Shown: piece after piece, positions 8,918 through 17,760 of the stretch | How positions within the stretch are numbered: the stretch's first letter is position 1 | How the letters are laid out: each line of letters opens with the position of its first letter | Assembly: GCA_902774025.1 (NCBI GenBank) | Contig: CACYGY010000039.1 | Coordinates: forward strand, 1 to 46,594 | Reading direction: 5' to 3' | Source of the DNA: an uncultured Eubacteriales bacterium | GTDB lineage: Bacteria; Bacillota; Clostridia; Christensenellales; Aristaeellaceae | Length of the DNA stretch: 46,594 bases | Translations under genes and position numbers: made by a program | Notes under the pieces: generated by a model | What the model was told of the DNA's origin: nothing | Seen by the model: only the letters and a program-made list of their open reading frames with translations | Databases searched by the model: none

Positions 8918-9913
8918 ATGAACAGGAATGCGGAAGCGATCACCCTCTTTTGCAGTCATCTGTGTGTGACGGACGGCATTCTTCCCCTGGAAGCAAAGGA
9001 GTGGAGCATTCTCGCTGAGAAGCTTCTTTCCCTGAAGCTGAAGCCGGAATACCTGCTGGATTTTGAAAGGCAGGATTATATCGAGCAGATCAATGCCACG
9101 GATGAAGAGGCTGACCGGTACATGAGGCTTCTGGAGAGAAGCGGAAGTCTCCGGTTTGAGATCAGCAGATATGAAGACATGGGCATCCGGATTGTGACCC
9201 GTGCCGACAGTGAGTATCCCAGGCAGCTGAAAAAGCGGCTTGGCAGCACCTGCCCGCCTCTGTTCTATGCCGCGGGGGATCCGGGGCTGCTGAACCAGGC
9301 GACGGTGGGGTATGTGGGCTCCCGCTCCGTGGATCCGGGGGATGTGGAATTCACCCGGCAGACGGTGGCCAAAACAGCTTCACGGGGCTACGGGGTTGTT
9401 TCGGGAGGCGCAAAGGGCATCGACAGCATCTCCGCATCCGCTGCCATGGAGGCGGGTGTTCCCGTCATTGAATACCTGGCCGATTCCATGCTGCGCAAAA
9501 TGCGGGATTCGGAACTGATCCGGGGGATCCGTGACGGAAGAGTGCTTCTCATGTCCGTGGTGATTCCCACGGCGGGCTTCAATGTGGGCGTGGCCATGAT
9601 GCGGAACCGCTATATCTACGCCCAGTCCTCCGGCACGGTGGTCATCCGGTCGGACAAGGGAAAAGGCGGCACCTGGGCAGGTGCCACCGAAGACCTGAAG
9701 AAGCAATGGTGCCCGGTATTCTGCAGAGACTGCGATTATCCGGGAAACAGGGAACTGATTCGCCTGGGTGCCATCCCCGTCACGGATGAATGGGACGGGG
9801 ACGTGGAGGTCCGGCTGAATGACGCCCCTCATCCTTCTGAAGAACAGGAACCGGAGCAGAGGGGAGAACAGTTAAACATGCTGGACATGCTGCCTCCGTC
9901 CGGCAAATCGTGA
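8918..9913 (+). CDS. DprA/Smf-like SLOG-fold DNA-processing protein
   Basis: The ATG at 8918 is one base after the helicase stop, with GAGGAG as ribosome site, giving 331 residues. The Rossmann-like DprA core is visible: YVGSRSVD (about 132), VVSGGAKGIDSISASAA (about 163), and the second signature MMRNRYIYAQSSG (about 228), matching the family's RNR-I-Iagls. Known DprA proteins bind single-stranded DNA and load RecA during transformation. This copy is divergent: the usual GLArGID is GGAKGID, and there is no C-terminal winged helix; the tail is short, acidic and Pro-rich. Coupling to a helicase-PRTase suggests it acts with that enzyme rather than as the housekeeping Smf. Confidence 0.85.
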   Translation: MNRNAEAITLFCSHLCVTDGILPLEAKEWSILAEKLLSLKLKPEYLLDFERQDYIEQINATDEEADRYMRLLERSGSLRFEISRYEDMGIRIVTRADSEYPRQLKKRLGSTCPPLFYAAGDPGLLNQATVGYVGSRSVDPGDVEFTRQTVAKTASRGYGVVSGGAKGIDSISASAAMEAGVPVIEYLADSMLRKMRDSELIRGIRDGRVLLMSVVIPTAGFNVGVAMMRNRYIYAQSSGTVVIRSDKGKGGTWAGATEDLKKQWCPVFCRDCDYPGNRELIRLGAIPVTDEWDGDVEVRLNDAPHPSEEQEPEQRGEQLNMLDMLPPSGKS

Positions 9914-10423
9914 AGCTTCTGCCTGCCGGAGAACAGCACGCTGCGGTGATGGGAATTCTCAATCAGAAATCTGAAAGCAGTCACCGGATGGATCTTTGAC
10001 CTGATGGACAGTCTTCCCCCGGGGAAGAATCAATGTCGCCCGGCGGGCGACCTTTTTTTGCTCTGGCTGATGTATGATCCGGGTGCAGGGGAGCATCGCC
10101 CGGGAGGAACGGTGAAGATCAGGCCGGGCGCGAAAAGCGGACGGAAGAATCCGCTTTGCCCGCTGCTCCACTTCGGAGAAGCCCGAATCCCGGTCGGACC
10201 CCGGGAAACCTGTGTGAACGACAAGGGAAGAAGGGGACGGGAACGGACAGGGAAGAGGTTCCGCAGCCGCCTGATGAAGGCATCCGGGAGATGCAGGCTT
10301 TCCGGGAATCAGCGGAAGAGTCCGTGTTCCATGCGGAACGGGGTCAGAACGGGAAGCGGACGGTCGGGTGTTCAGAAGATGGGAATGGCTGATACGGACT
10401 GTCGGAAAGGGAGGAGAAGGATC
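9914..10423 (+). other. Intergenic region with terminator
   Basis: About 500 bases between DprA and the next gene. It holds the strong hairpin at 10035-10059. The open frame that continues back from the 440-aa gene to 10004 crosses the terminator, so I do not take it as coding. Confidence 0.5.
10035..10059 (+). terminator. Rho-independent terminator after the RecQ-DprA pair
   Basis: GTCGCCC at 10035-10041 and GGGCGAC at 10045-10051 form a perfect seven-base stem with a three-base loop, followed by seven T's. It suggests that the downstream gene has its own promoter. Confidence 0.8.
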
Positions 10424-11743
10424 ATGAACAGGACGGAAGGGAATGTGCCCCGTTACCCCTGCCATATCCATGACATTGAGGATGCAGGGGAAGCCCATGA
10501 TGCGCTCATGCTGAACCGGGTCAGGGATCTGGGTGACAGTGTTTGCCTGGAAGATGGAACATTTCTCCACAGGAATTACGAATGGGATGATGGAGGCAGG
10601 AGCCTTGTTCGCTGTGAGAAATGCGGCGGTCTTCTGATCTGGCAGTCTTCTGTGGATCATTCGTTTTCAGACAGTCCGGACGGATCCTGTTCGGACTGGA
10701 TTCCGGCTGCTTCCACGGAAGAGGCGAAGCTGCTGAATATTCTGCTGAATCCGGGAGAAATGGCGAATCTGTCCTGCCGGCATCTCCGCGAAACAAACGA
10801 AGAATATATGTGGTTGGGTGATCAGGAGCCTGAAAGCCGTGATCCGGAGGAACTGATTCGCGCGATCCGGGAAAAGTATCCGGATGCGGATCCTGAACTG
10901 CTGGATCGTCTGATCCGGGATGCCCTGGAAGAAACGGAAGATGAGGATTCGATTCCGGATCAGGTCAGTCTGAACAGCGCCAGGGAGGAGGTACGATGCG
11001 AAGTGTCTGAGGGAAAGAAAACCCGGGCCTTGATCTTTGACCGCACCGGGGATGAAGATATCCGGGAGATCCAGAAAATGGCCGCGGTGCTGGACACGTT
11101 CCTGCGCACGGAGAAGACCGGTTTCGGGAATATCCACATGCACATTGTCAACGACCCCGGTTCGGATGACGTATCCTGGGAAAGGACAGAGGACGGGTAT
11201 GCCCTTCATCTCTGTGCGGAAAGCGGGAAGCACTGGTGTCAGGTGGCTTATCAGCTTGGATATCTCATGATGCACTGCCTCATGGATCATCTCAGTGACG
11301 GCGGGGAAGGGATTTCCTGGGCTGAGGAACTGATCTGTGAAACGGCAGCACTGGAAGTGTTCGATTTTCTTTCGGAAAACTGGGAAGAGACGCCCTTCGG
11401 ACAGGAAGATCCGGATTACACGCAGTATCTCCGGGAATATGTGGAACTGAATCTTTCGGATCAGGGGACGTCCGCTCTTCTTCGCTGCATGGACCGGGAT
11501 GAGCTGAAGGAAATCAACGAACGGAATCTTTTTGACGACCGGCTTGACGAGAGTCATGATCTGTATCGTATGATGAAGTCCGGCGATCTGCTGACCCTGG
11601 CCGGGATCCGGAAGTATGAAATGGATGATCTTCTCCTGGATACACATGCCTGGCGCAGTTTTTCGGGAGGCTCCGGAGCCGTGGATTATATCTGCCGCCT
11701 TCAGGAAAGGATCCCCGGGTGTGATCACGGGAATCATCCCTGA
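10424..11743 (+). CDS. Unknown 440-aa protein: Cys-containing N-domain plus degenerate metallopeptidase-like domain
   Basis: The ATG at 10424 follows GGGAGGAGAAGG. The N-terminal part (about 1-130) contains YPCHIHDIEDAGEAHD and VRCEKCGGLLIW, with a further Cys in GSCSDW, suggesting a zinc-knuckle-like fold. A long acidic region rich in E, D and R follows. The C-terminal half has WCQVAYQLGYLMMHCLMDH and later EELICETAALEVFDFL. That spacing is what a zinc metallopeptidase HExxH...E pair looks like, but the HE and second H positions read YQ and Y, so catalysis by the usual mechanism is unlikely. No named family. It lies between DprA and the UvrD-exonuclease gene on the same strand. Confidence 0.65.
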   Translation: MNRTEGNVPRYPCHIHDIEDAGEAHDALMLNRVRDLGDSVCLEDGTFLHRNYEWDDGGRSLVRCEKCGGLLIWQSSVDHSFSDSPDGSCSDWIPAASTEEAKLLNILLNPGEMANLSCRHLRETNEEYMWLGDQEPESRDPEELIRAIREKYPDADPELLDRLIRDALEETEDEDSIPDQVSLNSAREEVRCEVSEGKKTRALIFDRTGDEDIREIQKMAAVLDTFLRTEKTGFGNIHMHIVNDPGSDDVSWERTEDGYALHLCAESGKHWCQVAYQLGYLMMHCLMDHLSDGGEGISWAEELICETAALEVFDFLSENWEETPFGQEDPDYTQYLREYVELNLSDQGTSALLRCMDRDELKEINERNLFDDRLDESHDLYRMMKSGDLLTLAGIRKYEMDDLLLDTHAWRSFSGGSGAVDYICRLQERIPGCDHGNHP

Positions 11744-12016
11744 GAACAGATGGTCTTTGAGTGCGGTTCAGGGCCTTCCGAAAAACCTCTGTCCGATGAA
11801 TGAGGTGTTCCCGTCTTCACGCGGGAAAACACGGCACAGACCGGGGCGAGACACCGGCTGCAGGGCATCCCGTCCGGGCGACTCATGAATACCGTCCGGA
11901 TTTTCACAGGGGATATTTGAAGCCGGAACCTTTACGGAAATACAGGACCGGTTCGGGACAGAAAAAACCAATGCTTCCCATCAGGCGGGAGGATGGCTGA
12001 AGGAGGAAAGACGACG

Positions 12017-14671
12017 ATGTCTGAAATGAATCTGAGGAAACCTAATGCGGATCAGCTGAAAGTGATCAATGAACTGGATTCCAATCTGATTCTGTTTGCC
12101 AGTGCCGGCACGGGAAAGACGTATACGGTAGCGCAGCGGGTGAATCGGATCATTGAAACAGGAAAGGCTTCACCGGAAGCGATTCTGTGTCTGACCTTCA
12201 CAATCAAGGCTGCCAGTGAAATGAAAGAGGATATTCTTCACTATGCCGGAGAAGCGGGAAGCCGGGTGGATACACGGACAATTCACAGCTTTGCCTATCA
12301 GGTTCTGAAGGAAGAAAGTCTTCTGAACCCTGAGTACTATGGTTTGCCAGGTATCTGCGATGAGACGGGTGAAATCGAACTGCTCAAACGGATTGTCAGG
12401 GAGTGCGGACTGCCTGAAGATGCAGGGATTCTGAAGAGCGATACGGCATTGACTTCTTTCGTGAGGCCCATGAAGTATGCAAGAGAAAGCCTGCAGATGT
12501 ACAGTGAGGATGAGGTTCAGGATTTCACCCGGGTTTATCAGCACATCAGGGCTCATGATCCAAAACAGTATGACCGGATGCTTCTGTTTTACGACTACGC
12601 CTGGAAGAAGGAGCGCAGGGATGAAGCATTTGTAAAACTCATGGACCAGTGCGCAGGTCAGTTCCTCCACAGCTATAACCAGACGCTCCGGCAGAATGAC
12701 CTTCTGGATTTCGATGATCTGATCTGCCTGACCCACAGGCTCTTCCGTGATGAAACCGCCCTGAAACGCTGGAGATCGAAATACCGCTATATCATCGTTG
12801 ATGAGATGCAGGACACCAGCGAACTGGAATATGACACCCTGCAGCAGCTCTTTCAGGACAACAACGTCATGATGTGCGGGGACTTCTTCCAGACCATCTA
12901 TCAATGGCGCGGTTCCGATCCCGAGAAGGTTCTGGGGGCATTTGTCCGGGATTTTCATGCAAAGCGGTTCATGTTTGCGGAAAACTACAGGTCCACCCGC
13001 ATGCTGACGAAGGCCAGCTTTGGATATCTGAAGAATACATACCCTGAGATGATGGGCGTTTACTGTCCCCCGGAAGTCATTCCAAGGAGCCAAACAGAGG
13101 GAGAGCCGATCCTGAACGTCCGCCTCGGTTCGCCGGAGGCGGAGGCCCTCTGGATTTACAACTATCTGGAGAAACATCGGCCGGAGGACGTGACAAAGGT
13201 CTGCATTATGGCCCGATCCAATCCCTATATCGCGCAACTGTACGACCAGCTTGCCCGTATCAGCTCTGCAAGAGCCAATGGCAGCGAACTGCGCTTTTTC
13301 TCCATCGACAAGGATGCGAAATTCTTCCGCAGGGAAGTGATCCGCGATATTCTGTCCGTCCTGCGGATCCTTGTCAATCCAACCGACGCCCTGGGCTTTG
13401 AACGGGTAGTGGTAAAATATGTTTCCGGGGTTGGCGAAAAGCGCATCCGGCAGGTCAGAGGTCACAGTGAACTTGGTCTTTCCCTGGCATCCTTTGCGGA
13501 TGAGAAACTCTATCGTGACGGGGATCCCTATGCGGCGCTGATGAAGGCGTTCCATGAGGGCAGCGTCGTTATCTATGACACGGAGACGACCGGTCTGGAT
13601 CTCCATCATGATCAGATTATTCAGATTGCCGCCATCCGTCTGAATGCTGAGGGACAGATCACGGACAGGCTGAACCGGTATGTCATTCCGACGGTGGAGA
13701 TCAGTGAAGGCGCCATAGCAACGCATCATCTGACGCTGGAGGAAATTGTCAGACGGGGCGGCATCGATATCCGGACAGCCCTGAGGGAATTTCTGGCATT
13801 CTGTGACGGTGCGGTTCTGGTGGGGCACAACAGTCTTCGCTTTGATGCACCCCTGCTCCAGCGCCAGCTTCAGGAAAACGGTCTTCCCATGCCCGGGGTG
13901 ATCGCTGAGTATGATACACTGCCCATCGCACAGCAGCTTCTTCCAAAGTCTGTCAACTACAAACTGGAGACACTCTGCGGCACCTTCGGGATCGTGAACG
14001 AGGAAGCGCATGACGCCATGGGGGACATCACTGCAACAGGCCAGGTGTTGAAGTGTCTGCTGCGGAAATATATCATCCCGAAGACGGAGGAGAGAAGACA
14101 GTATCTGGCTCAGTGGCGTCCGAAATTTGAAAGGATTCACGCTTTTCTTTCCATGCTCAGGAAGGATTACCTTGACCGGAATGATGTGGCGGGCCTGGTG
14201 CAGCAGATTGTCGACACCCTCGGCCTGAGAACCCGTTATCCGGAGGCGATCCATCAGCGGACGCTGGAGGACTTCCTGTATGCCCTGAGACAGGCGGAGT
14301 ATGACAATGCCGCCTGGTATCTGCGGGACCTGCTGGCCGACGCTGCGCTCTCCGGAAGTCAGATGGATATGCTGATCAGGAAGCTTCGCAAGATTCCCAT
14401 CATCACGGTTCACCAGTCCAAAGGCTGTGAATTTGACACCGTGATCATCGCAGGCGCGGATGATGACAATTTCCCGACTTTCCAGGCGAAGGTTCACAAT
14501 ACCCTTGAGGAAGAAAAGCGGGTCTTCTATGTTGCCATTTCAAGGGCCCGGAGAACCCTGATCCTGACATCGGTCACACAGAGGGTGAACAGGGGCGGAA
14601 GCTGGCCGGTTGGGCAGAGCCGCTGGATTCAGAAGATCCCCCGTGCCATGATCCGGACCATCACCGTGTAA
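12017..14671 (+). CDS. UvrD/PcrA-type helicase with an inserted DEDDh 3'-5' exonuclease domain
   Basis: The ATG at 12017 has AAGGAGG about ten bases upstream; the earlier in-frame ATG at 11993 has no such site. The product is 884 residues. Helicase motifs in order: Walker A SAGTGKT (about 30), LTFT (motif Ia), VDEMQDTSE (about 261), MCGDFFQTIYQWRG, and ENYRSTR. Then an exonuclease: DTETTGLD (about 521), HNSLRFDAPLL (about 604) and AHDAMGD (about 665), the four DEDDh acids and histidine. The helicase resumes with VHQSKGCEFDTVI and VFYVAISRARR (about 797-845). One chain thus joins unwinding and strand degradation, unlike ordinary PcrA. The frame is intact and coding signals are even throughout, so it is not an assembly join. 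Confidence 0.88.
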   Translation: MSEMNLRKPNADQLKVINELDSNLILFASAGTGKTYTVAQRVNRIIETGKASPEAILCLTFTIKAASEMKEDILHYAGEAGSRVDTRTIHSFAYQVLKEESLLNPEYYGLPGICDETGEIELLKRIVRECGLPEDAGILKSDTALTSFVRPMKYARESLQMYSEDEVQDFTRVYQHIRAHDPKQYDRMLLFYDYAWKKERRDEAFVKLMDQCAGQFLHSYNQTLRQNDLLDFDDLICLTHRLFRDETALKRWRSKYRYIIVDEMQDTSELEYDTLQQLFQDNNVMMCGDFFQTIYQWRGSDPEKVLGAFVRDFHAKRFMFAENYRSTRMLTKASFGYLKNTYPEMMGVYCPPEVIPRSQTEGEPILNVRLGSPEAEALWIYNYLEKHRPEDVTKVCIMARSNPYIAQLYDQLARISSARANGSELRFFSIDKDAKFFRREVIRDILSVLRILVNPTDALGFERVVVKYVSGVGEKRIRQVRGHSELGLSLASFADEKLYRDGDPYAALMKAFHEGSVVIYDTETTGLDLHHDQIIQIAAIRLNAEGQITDRLNRYVIPTVEISEGAIATHHLTLEEIVRRGGIDIRTALREFLAFCDGAVLVGHNSLRFDAPLLQRQLQENGLPMPGVIAEYDTLPIAQQLLPKSVNYKLETLCGTFGIVNEEAHDAMGDITATGQVLKCLLRKYIIPKTEERRQYLAQWRPKFERIHAFLSMLRKDYLDRNDVAGLVQQIVDTLGLRTRYPEAIHQRTLEDFLYALRQAEYDNAAWYLRDLLADAALSGSQMDMLIRKLRKIPIITVHQSKGCEFDTVIIAGADDDNFPTFQAKVHNTLEEEKRVFYVAISRARRTLILTSVTQRVNRGGSWPVGQSRWIQKIPRAMIRTITV

Positions 14672-15105
14672 ACAGAACAGACACAGGATCCCGGTAGAAT
14701 CCTGTTCGCAGCTGACCGTCCATGACGGCCGGCGAAGGCTATCCGGTGCCCCTCTGTCAGGACCGGCCGAATCTGACGGATCCGGGAAATGCCGGGGAGC
14801 GGACACAGGGATGCGGTCCGGGCGCAGAATGGTGATCTAAGGGGATGATGACCGAAGTAATGGTGATCCGTCACCGCCCTCAGAGGGATGCAGCCTCCTG
14901 AAGGAAAGTCCGGCTGAAATGCGGGAATGGGATTATGCCCCGGCTGCCGCAGATTGTGAATTCTGCACCGGGCATCGCCCCCGGCCGGCTGTGCCCTTCC
15001 GGGTGGAACTGCAGTCTGTCAGATGAACATACAAATATCGCAGTCCGTTACTTGAGGCAAACGGCCATTTTCTGGCCTTTCAAGACTTTGCAACAGCCCT
15101 GAGCC
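14672..15105. other. Intergenic region after the helicase cluster
   Basis: No gene, and no clear hairpin with a T run, is visible. Base composition becomes more AT-rich towards 15050, marking the junction with the next patch. Confidence 0.4.
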
Positions 15106-15321
15106 AATTATTATATCCGTTCCCATCTGAAATATGCAGGCACCAACGAGAATTTGTTAAATGAATCTGCCGTTGATGCGATTGAAGAGGCATCGGGGGG
15201 AATTCCCAGAAAGATCAATCACATATGTGAGAACTGCCTTCTCTACGGTGCTCAGAACCGGAAACAGCTGATCGATGAAGAAACCGTGCAGTATGTTGTC
15301 GAGCACGAGGTTTTTATCTGA
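15106..15321 (+). pseudogene. C-terminal remnant of an ExeA/TniB-like transposition ATPase
   Basis: The plus strand reads YYIRSHLKYAGTNENLLN, AVDAIEEASGGIPRKINHIC and LLYGAQNRKQLIDEETVQYVV to a stop at 15319-15321. This is the lid end of the AAA ATPases that accompany DDE transposases (ExeA/TniB/IstB-like), where I-x-x-HLK-x-AG, SGG-x-PR-x-IN and YGA-x-N are typical. The nucleotide-binding part is missing and there is no start codon, so only a scar of a mobile element remains. Confidence 0.7.
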
Positions 15322-15380
15322 ATTATTTCCTGATCTGTGCAATTAAAGAAAGGAGTTCATATTCTTATCCGTTTCCACTT

Positions 15381-15416
15381 GAAAGGCCGATGTCTGAAAA
15401 TTGACATCGGCCTTTC
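15381..15416. repeat. Perfect 14-bp inverted repeat (hairpin)
   Basis: GAAAGGCCGATGTC at 15381-15394 and GACATCGGCCTTTC at 15403-15416 are exact inverse complements around an eight-base loop. No long T run follows on either strand. It lies between the transposition ATPase scar and the end of the DUF4143 gene, so it could be a weak terminator for the minus-strand gene or an element end. Confidence 0.6.
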
Positions 15417-15499
15417 GAATCTAACTGTCTCAACCCTGCTCCCGCAGTGACACCATTGAGAGCAGGATGGTGACATTCCATCTACCGTGGTTTTTCCTC

Positions 15500-16825
15500 T
15501 TAGATGATATCGTCATTCATCAGGAAATGAAACAGGTCGACGATCATCACACCCTTTTCATCCTGCCAAGTATGCAATCCGTTTTTCGTCACTATCAGTT
15601 TTGTAAATGAGTCATCAATACGGTATAACGGTCTTTTTTCTTGTGCTTCTTTTTCTCCATTAGGCAGAGATAAAGCAGACTGGATATAATACTTGCTGCT
15701 TCCATTGGAGGCAACAAAGTCTACTTCAAGGGTTTTCTGAGCATAGACCGGCTTCCCGTTCATATCCATGCGGTCTGTTTTTTCCCTGATGCCGACCTCG
15801 CCAATATCTACGTTGTATCCACGATAACGCAATTCATTGTACAGGATGTTTTCCATCAGATGCGATTCCTCTACCTGCCGGAAGTTCAGCCTCGCATTGC
15901 GGACTCCGACATCCTCAAAATACAGCTTATTCAGTGCACCGATATATTTTCTTCCCCGCACATCATACCGTTGCGCTCTGGAAATCAGAAAGGAATCTTC
16001 AAAATAATCAATAAACGTCGAGATTGTATCATCTGATATTTCTTTTTTTATTACGCTTTTGAATGTGTTTGTCAGTCTGAGGACATTGACCGGACTGCCA
16101 ATGGAGGAAGCAACAATATCAAGAGTCTCTCCCAGTTCTTCTGTTTTCCGGATATGGTGATGCTGAATAATGTCCTTGAGATATGTTTCCTCGCTCAGGT
16201 TCTTCAGATAGCCCATGCGTTCGCTTCTGCTCCTCATCAGGGCTACCAGGGGTAGACCGCCTGTTTCCAGATAATCCGGCCAGGCATGTATCGGTTCCAA
16301 CTGCAACCCTTCACAGTATTCGCGGAAAGACAGGGGAAGTACATGTATCACAGATCCCCGGCCTTTAAATTCTGTAGCAATATCCGAAGATAAAAATCGG
16401 GAATTAGATCCCGTCACATAAACATCCAGATTCCGATGCCTGAGAAAACCATTCAATGTGCCCGTGAAGCCTTCCAGCAACTGGACTTCGTCCAACAGCA
16501 GATAATATGGTTCTGTATCCCGTGTGTGGTCCCTGATAAAAGCCCGGAATTTCCTGGCATTAATAACATATTCATTACTTTCATTCAGCACACGTGTCGG
16601 TTCGTCCGGCAAATAGTCTTCCAGAAGGTCAATATCCTCATCCACATCAAAGGCAAAACGAATAATCTGCTCATCAGAAATTCCTTTGTTTATCAGAGCG
16701 CGATAGAACAGCTCATTCATCAAAAACGATTTGCCGCTGCGCCGCATCCCAGTGATGACTTTAATCAGGCCATTATGTTCTCGTTCCAACAACTGCTTCA
16801 AATAACGATCGCGGCCAAACTCCAT
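15500..16825 (-). CDS. AAA_14 / DUF4143 ATP-binding protein
   Basis: The ATG at 16825 (MEFGRDRYLKQ) has GGGAGG upstream; the longer frame to 16933 would start inside the promoter. The product is 441 residues. Walker A is GMRRSGKSFLMNEL (about 26-33) and Walker B YYLLLDEVQLLEGF. Next comes VYVTGSNSRFLSSDIATEFKGRG, typical of AAA_14. The DUF4143 half contains ETYLKDIIQHHHIRKTEEL and FYFEDSFLI-like segments, and the end has a restriction-nuclease-like EVDFVASNGSSKYYIQ. These proteins are widespread in anaerobe genomes and their role is poorly known. Its DNA is more AT-rich than its neighbours and it sits next to a transposition remnant, so it was probably acquired. Confidence 0.85.
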   Translation of the reverse strand: MEFGRDRYLKQLLEREHNGLIKVITGMRRSGKSFLMNELFYRALINKGISDEQIIRFAFDVDEDIDLLEDYLPDEPTRVLNESNEYVINARKFRAFIRDHTRDTEPYYLLLDEVQLLEGFTGTLNGFLRHRNLDVYVTGSNSRFLSSDIATEFKGRGSVIHVLPLSFREYCEGLQLEPIHAWPDYLETGGLPLVALMRSRSERMGYLKNLSEETYLKDIIQHHHIRKTEELGETLDIVASSIGSPVNVLRLTNTFKSVIKKEISDDTISTFIDYFEDSFLISRAQRYDVRGRKYIGALNKLYFEDVGVRNARLNFRQVEESHLMENILYNELRYRGYNVDIGEVGIREKTDRMDMNGKPVYAQKTLEVDFVASNGSSKYYIQSALSLPNGEKEAQEKRPLYRIDDSFTKLIVTKNGLHTWQDEKGVMIVDLFHFLMNDDII

Positions 16826-16860
16826 TCCGACAGCCTCCCTAACCGAAAAATGCAACAATA

Positions 16861-16953
16861 CTGTGAAAGTTTTCGAATAAATATTACTATTACGTCTGGA
16901 GCAAGTCAAGAACGAAATCGAAATCTCATGCAAACTGTGAAATTTTTCGATTA
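16861..16953. repeat. Pair of 19-base direct repeats flanking the promoter
   Basis: CTGTGAAAGTTTTCGAATA at 16861-16879 and CTGTGAAATTTTTCGATTA at 16935-16953 differ at three positions. One lies just downstream of the -10 and one just upstream of the -35. They could be operator sites for a repressor, possibly with looping. Confidence 0.4.
16881..16909 (-). promoter_or_regulatory. Promoter of the DUF4143 gene
   Basis: On the minus strand TTGACT (16909-16904) and TAATAT (16886-16881) are separated by 17 bases, about 55 bases before the start codon. It lies between two copies of a 19-base repeat. Confidence 0.6.
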
Positions 16954-17760
16954 GAGAGGCTTCTTCACTTTCAGTTTAGTTATCAGTTGAATGATGTTCT
17001 GAATCAATAGCAAGGGTTTCAACAAGGGCGGAGAGCCATATTCAGCGATATATGTGGGAAGAGATGAACGACTGTCCTGTGATCCGCTTTTCAGGTGCCA
17101 TATTGAAATCAAAACCTTCGCGGAAGGATTTGAAGTTGCCATAATTGAAAATTTAGGAGCATCTCTTCCGCCTCTATGCCAGGTATCGGCATCCTATTCC
17201 CTGATCATACATCATGGAAGGCGGTTTGTAAGTGCTTCGTGTTGGTAAACAGCACATGGCAGGTTTGGAGAGATCGTAATTGTGCTGCGCTGCTACCTGT
17301 GCATAGTTTTCATTGTCGTTGTTGCTCCCGATATACATGTCATTGAAAAGCCCCACCGTGAGCAGGCCGGGATCCTGGATGAAGACCCCGGGGCTGCACA
17401 CAATGGGGTATAAGGAGCGAGGTTAGGGCTGCTGCAAAGTCGAAGAGTTCCGCGACGAAGCAGAATATCAATTGATTGAAATATCGAGGCCGAATGGAAA
17501 AAGCATGAGGCGGAGACCATTATCGTCTCTCCGGCTTGTTTCAACCTTATCACTAATTCGCAAATCCAGCAGTGTAAATTATGGATGGAGAGGCAAGAGG
17601 AAACCTGGTAGACATCATGTCCCACTCAACAGCTCTATCAGCTCTTTTCGTCCCATTTCCGGACGATTCCGGATTATAATGTCTTTTCTGCTTCCCATAA
17701 GTAGCTTCACTTCACCTGAATGATTCGCGACATATGGGGCAGGTTTCACGGATTTAGAGT
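16954..17760. other. AT-rich stretch without an identified gene
   Basis: About 800 bases of lower GC than the surroundings. Minus-strand frames such as one containing GVFIQDPGLLTVGLFNDMYI (near 17330-17390) look protein-like but are short and interrupted. I cannot name a family. It is probably gene debris linked to the transposition remnant. Confidence 0.4.

Noticed and set aside
10004..10423. N-terminal extension of the 440-aa protein
   Set aside because: The frame is open but crosses a perfect terminator, and the ATG at 10424 has a proper ribosome site.
12170..14497. Very long minus-strand open frame (775 codons) opposite the UvrD-exonuclease gene
   Set aside because: Its sequence shows no domain, while the plus strand has complete helicase and exonuclease motifs. 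It is a mirror of GC-rich codon use.
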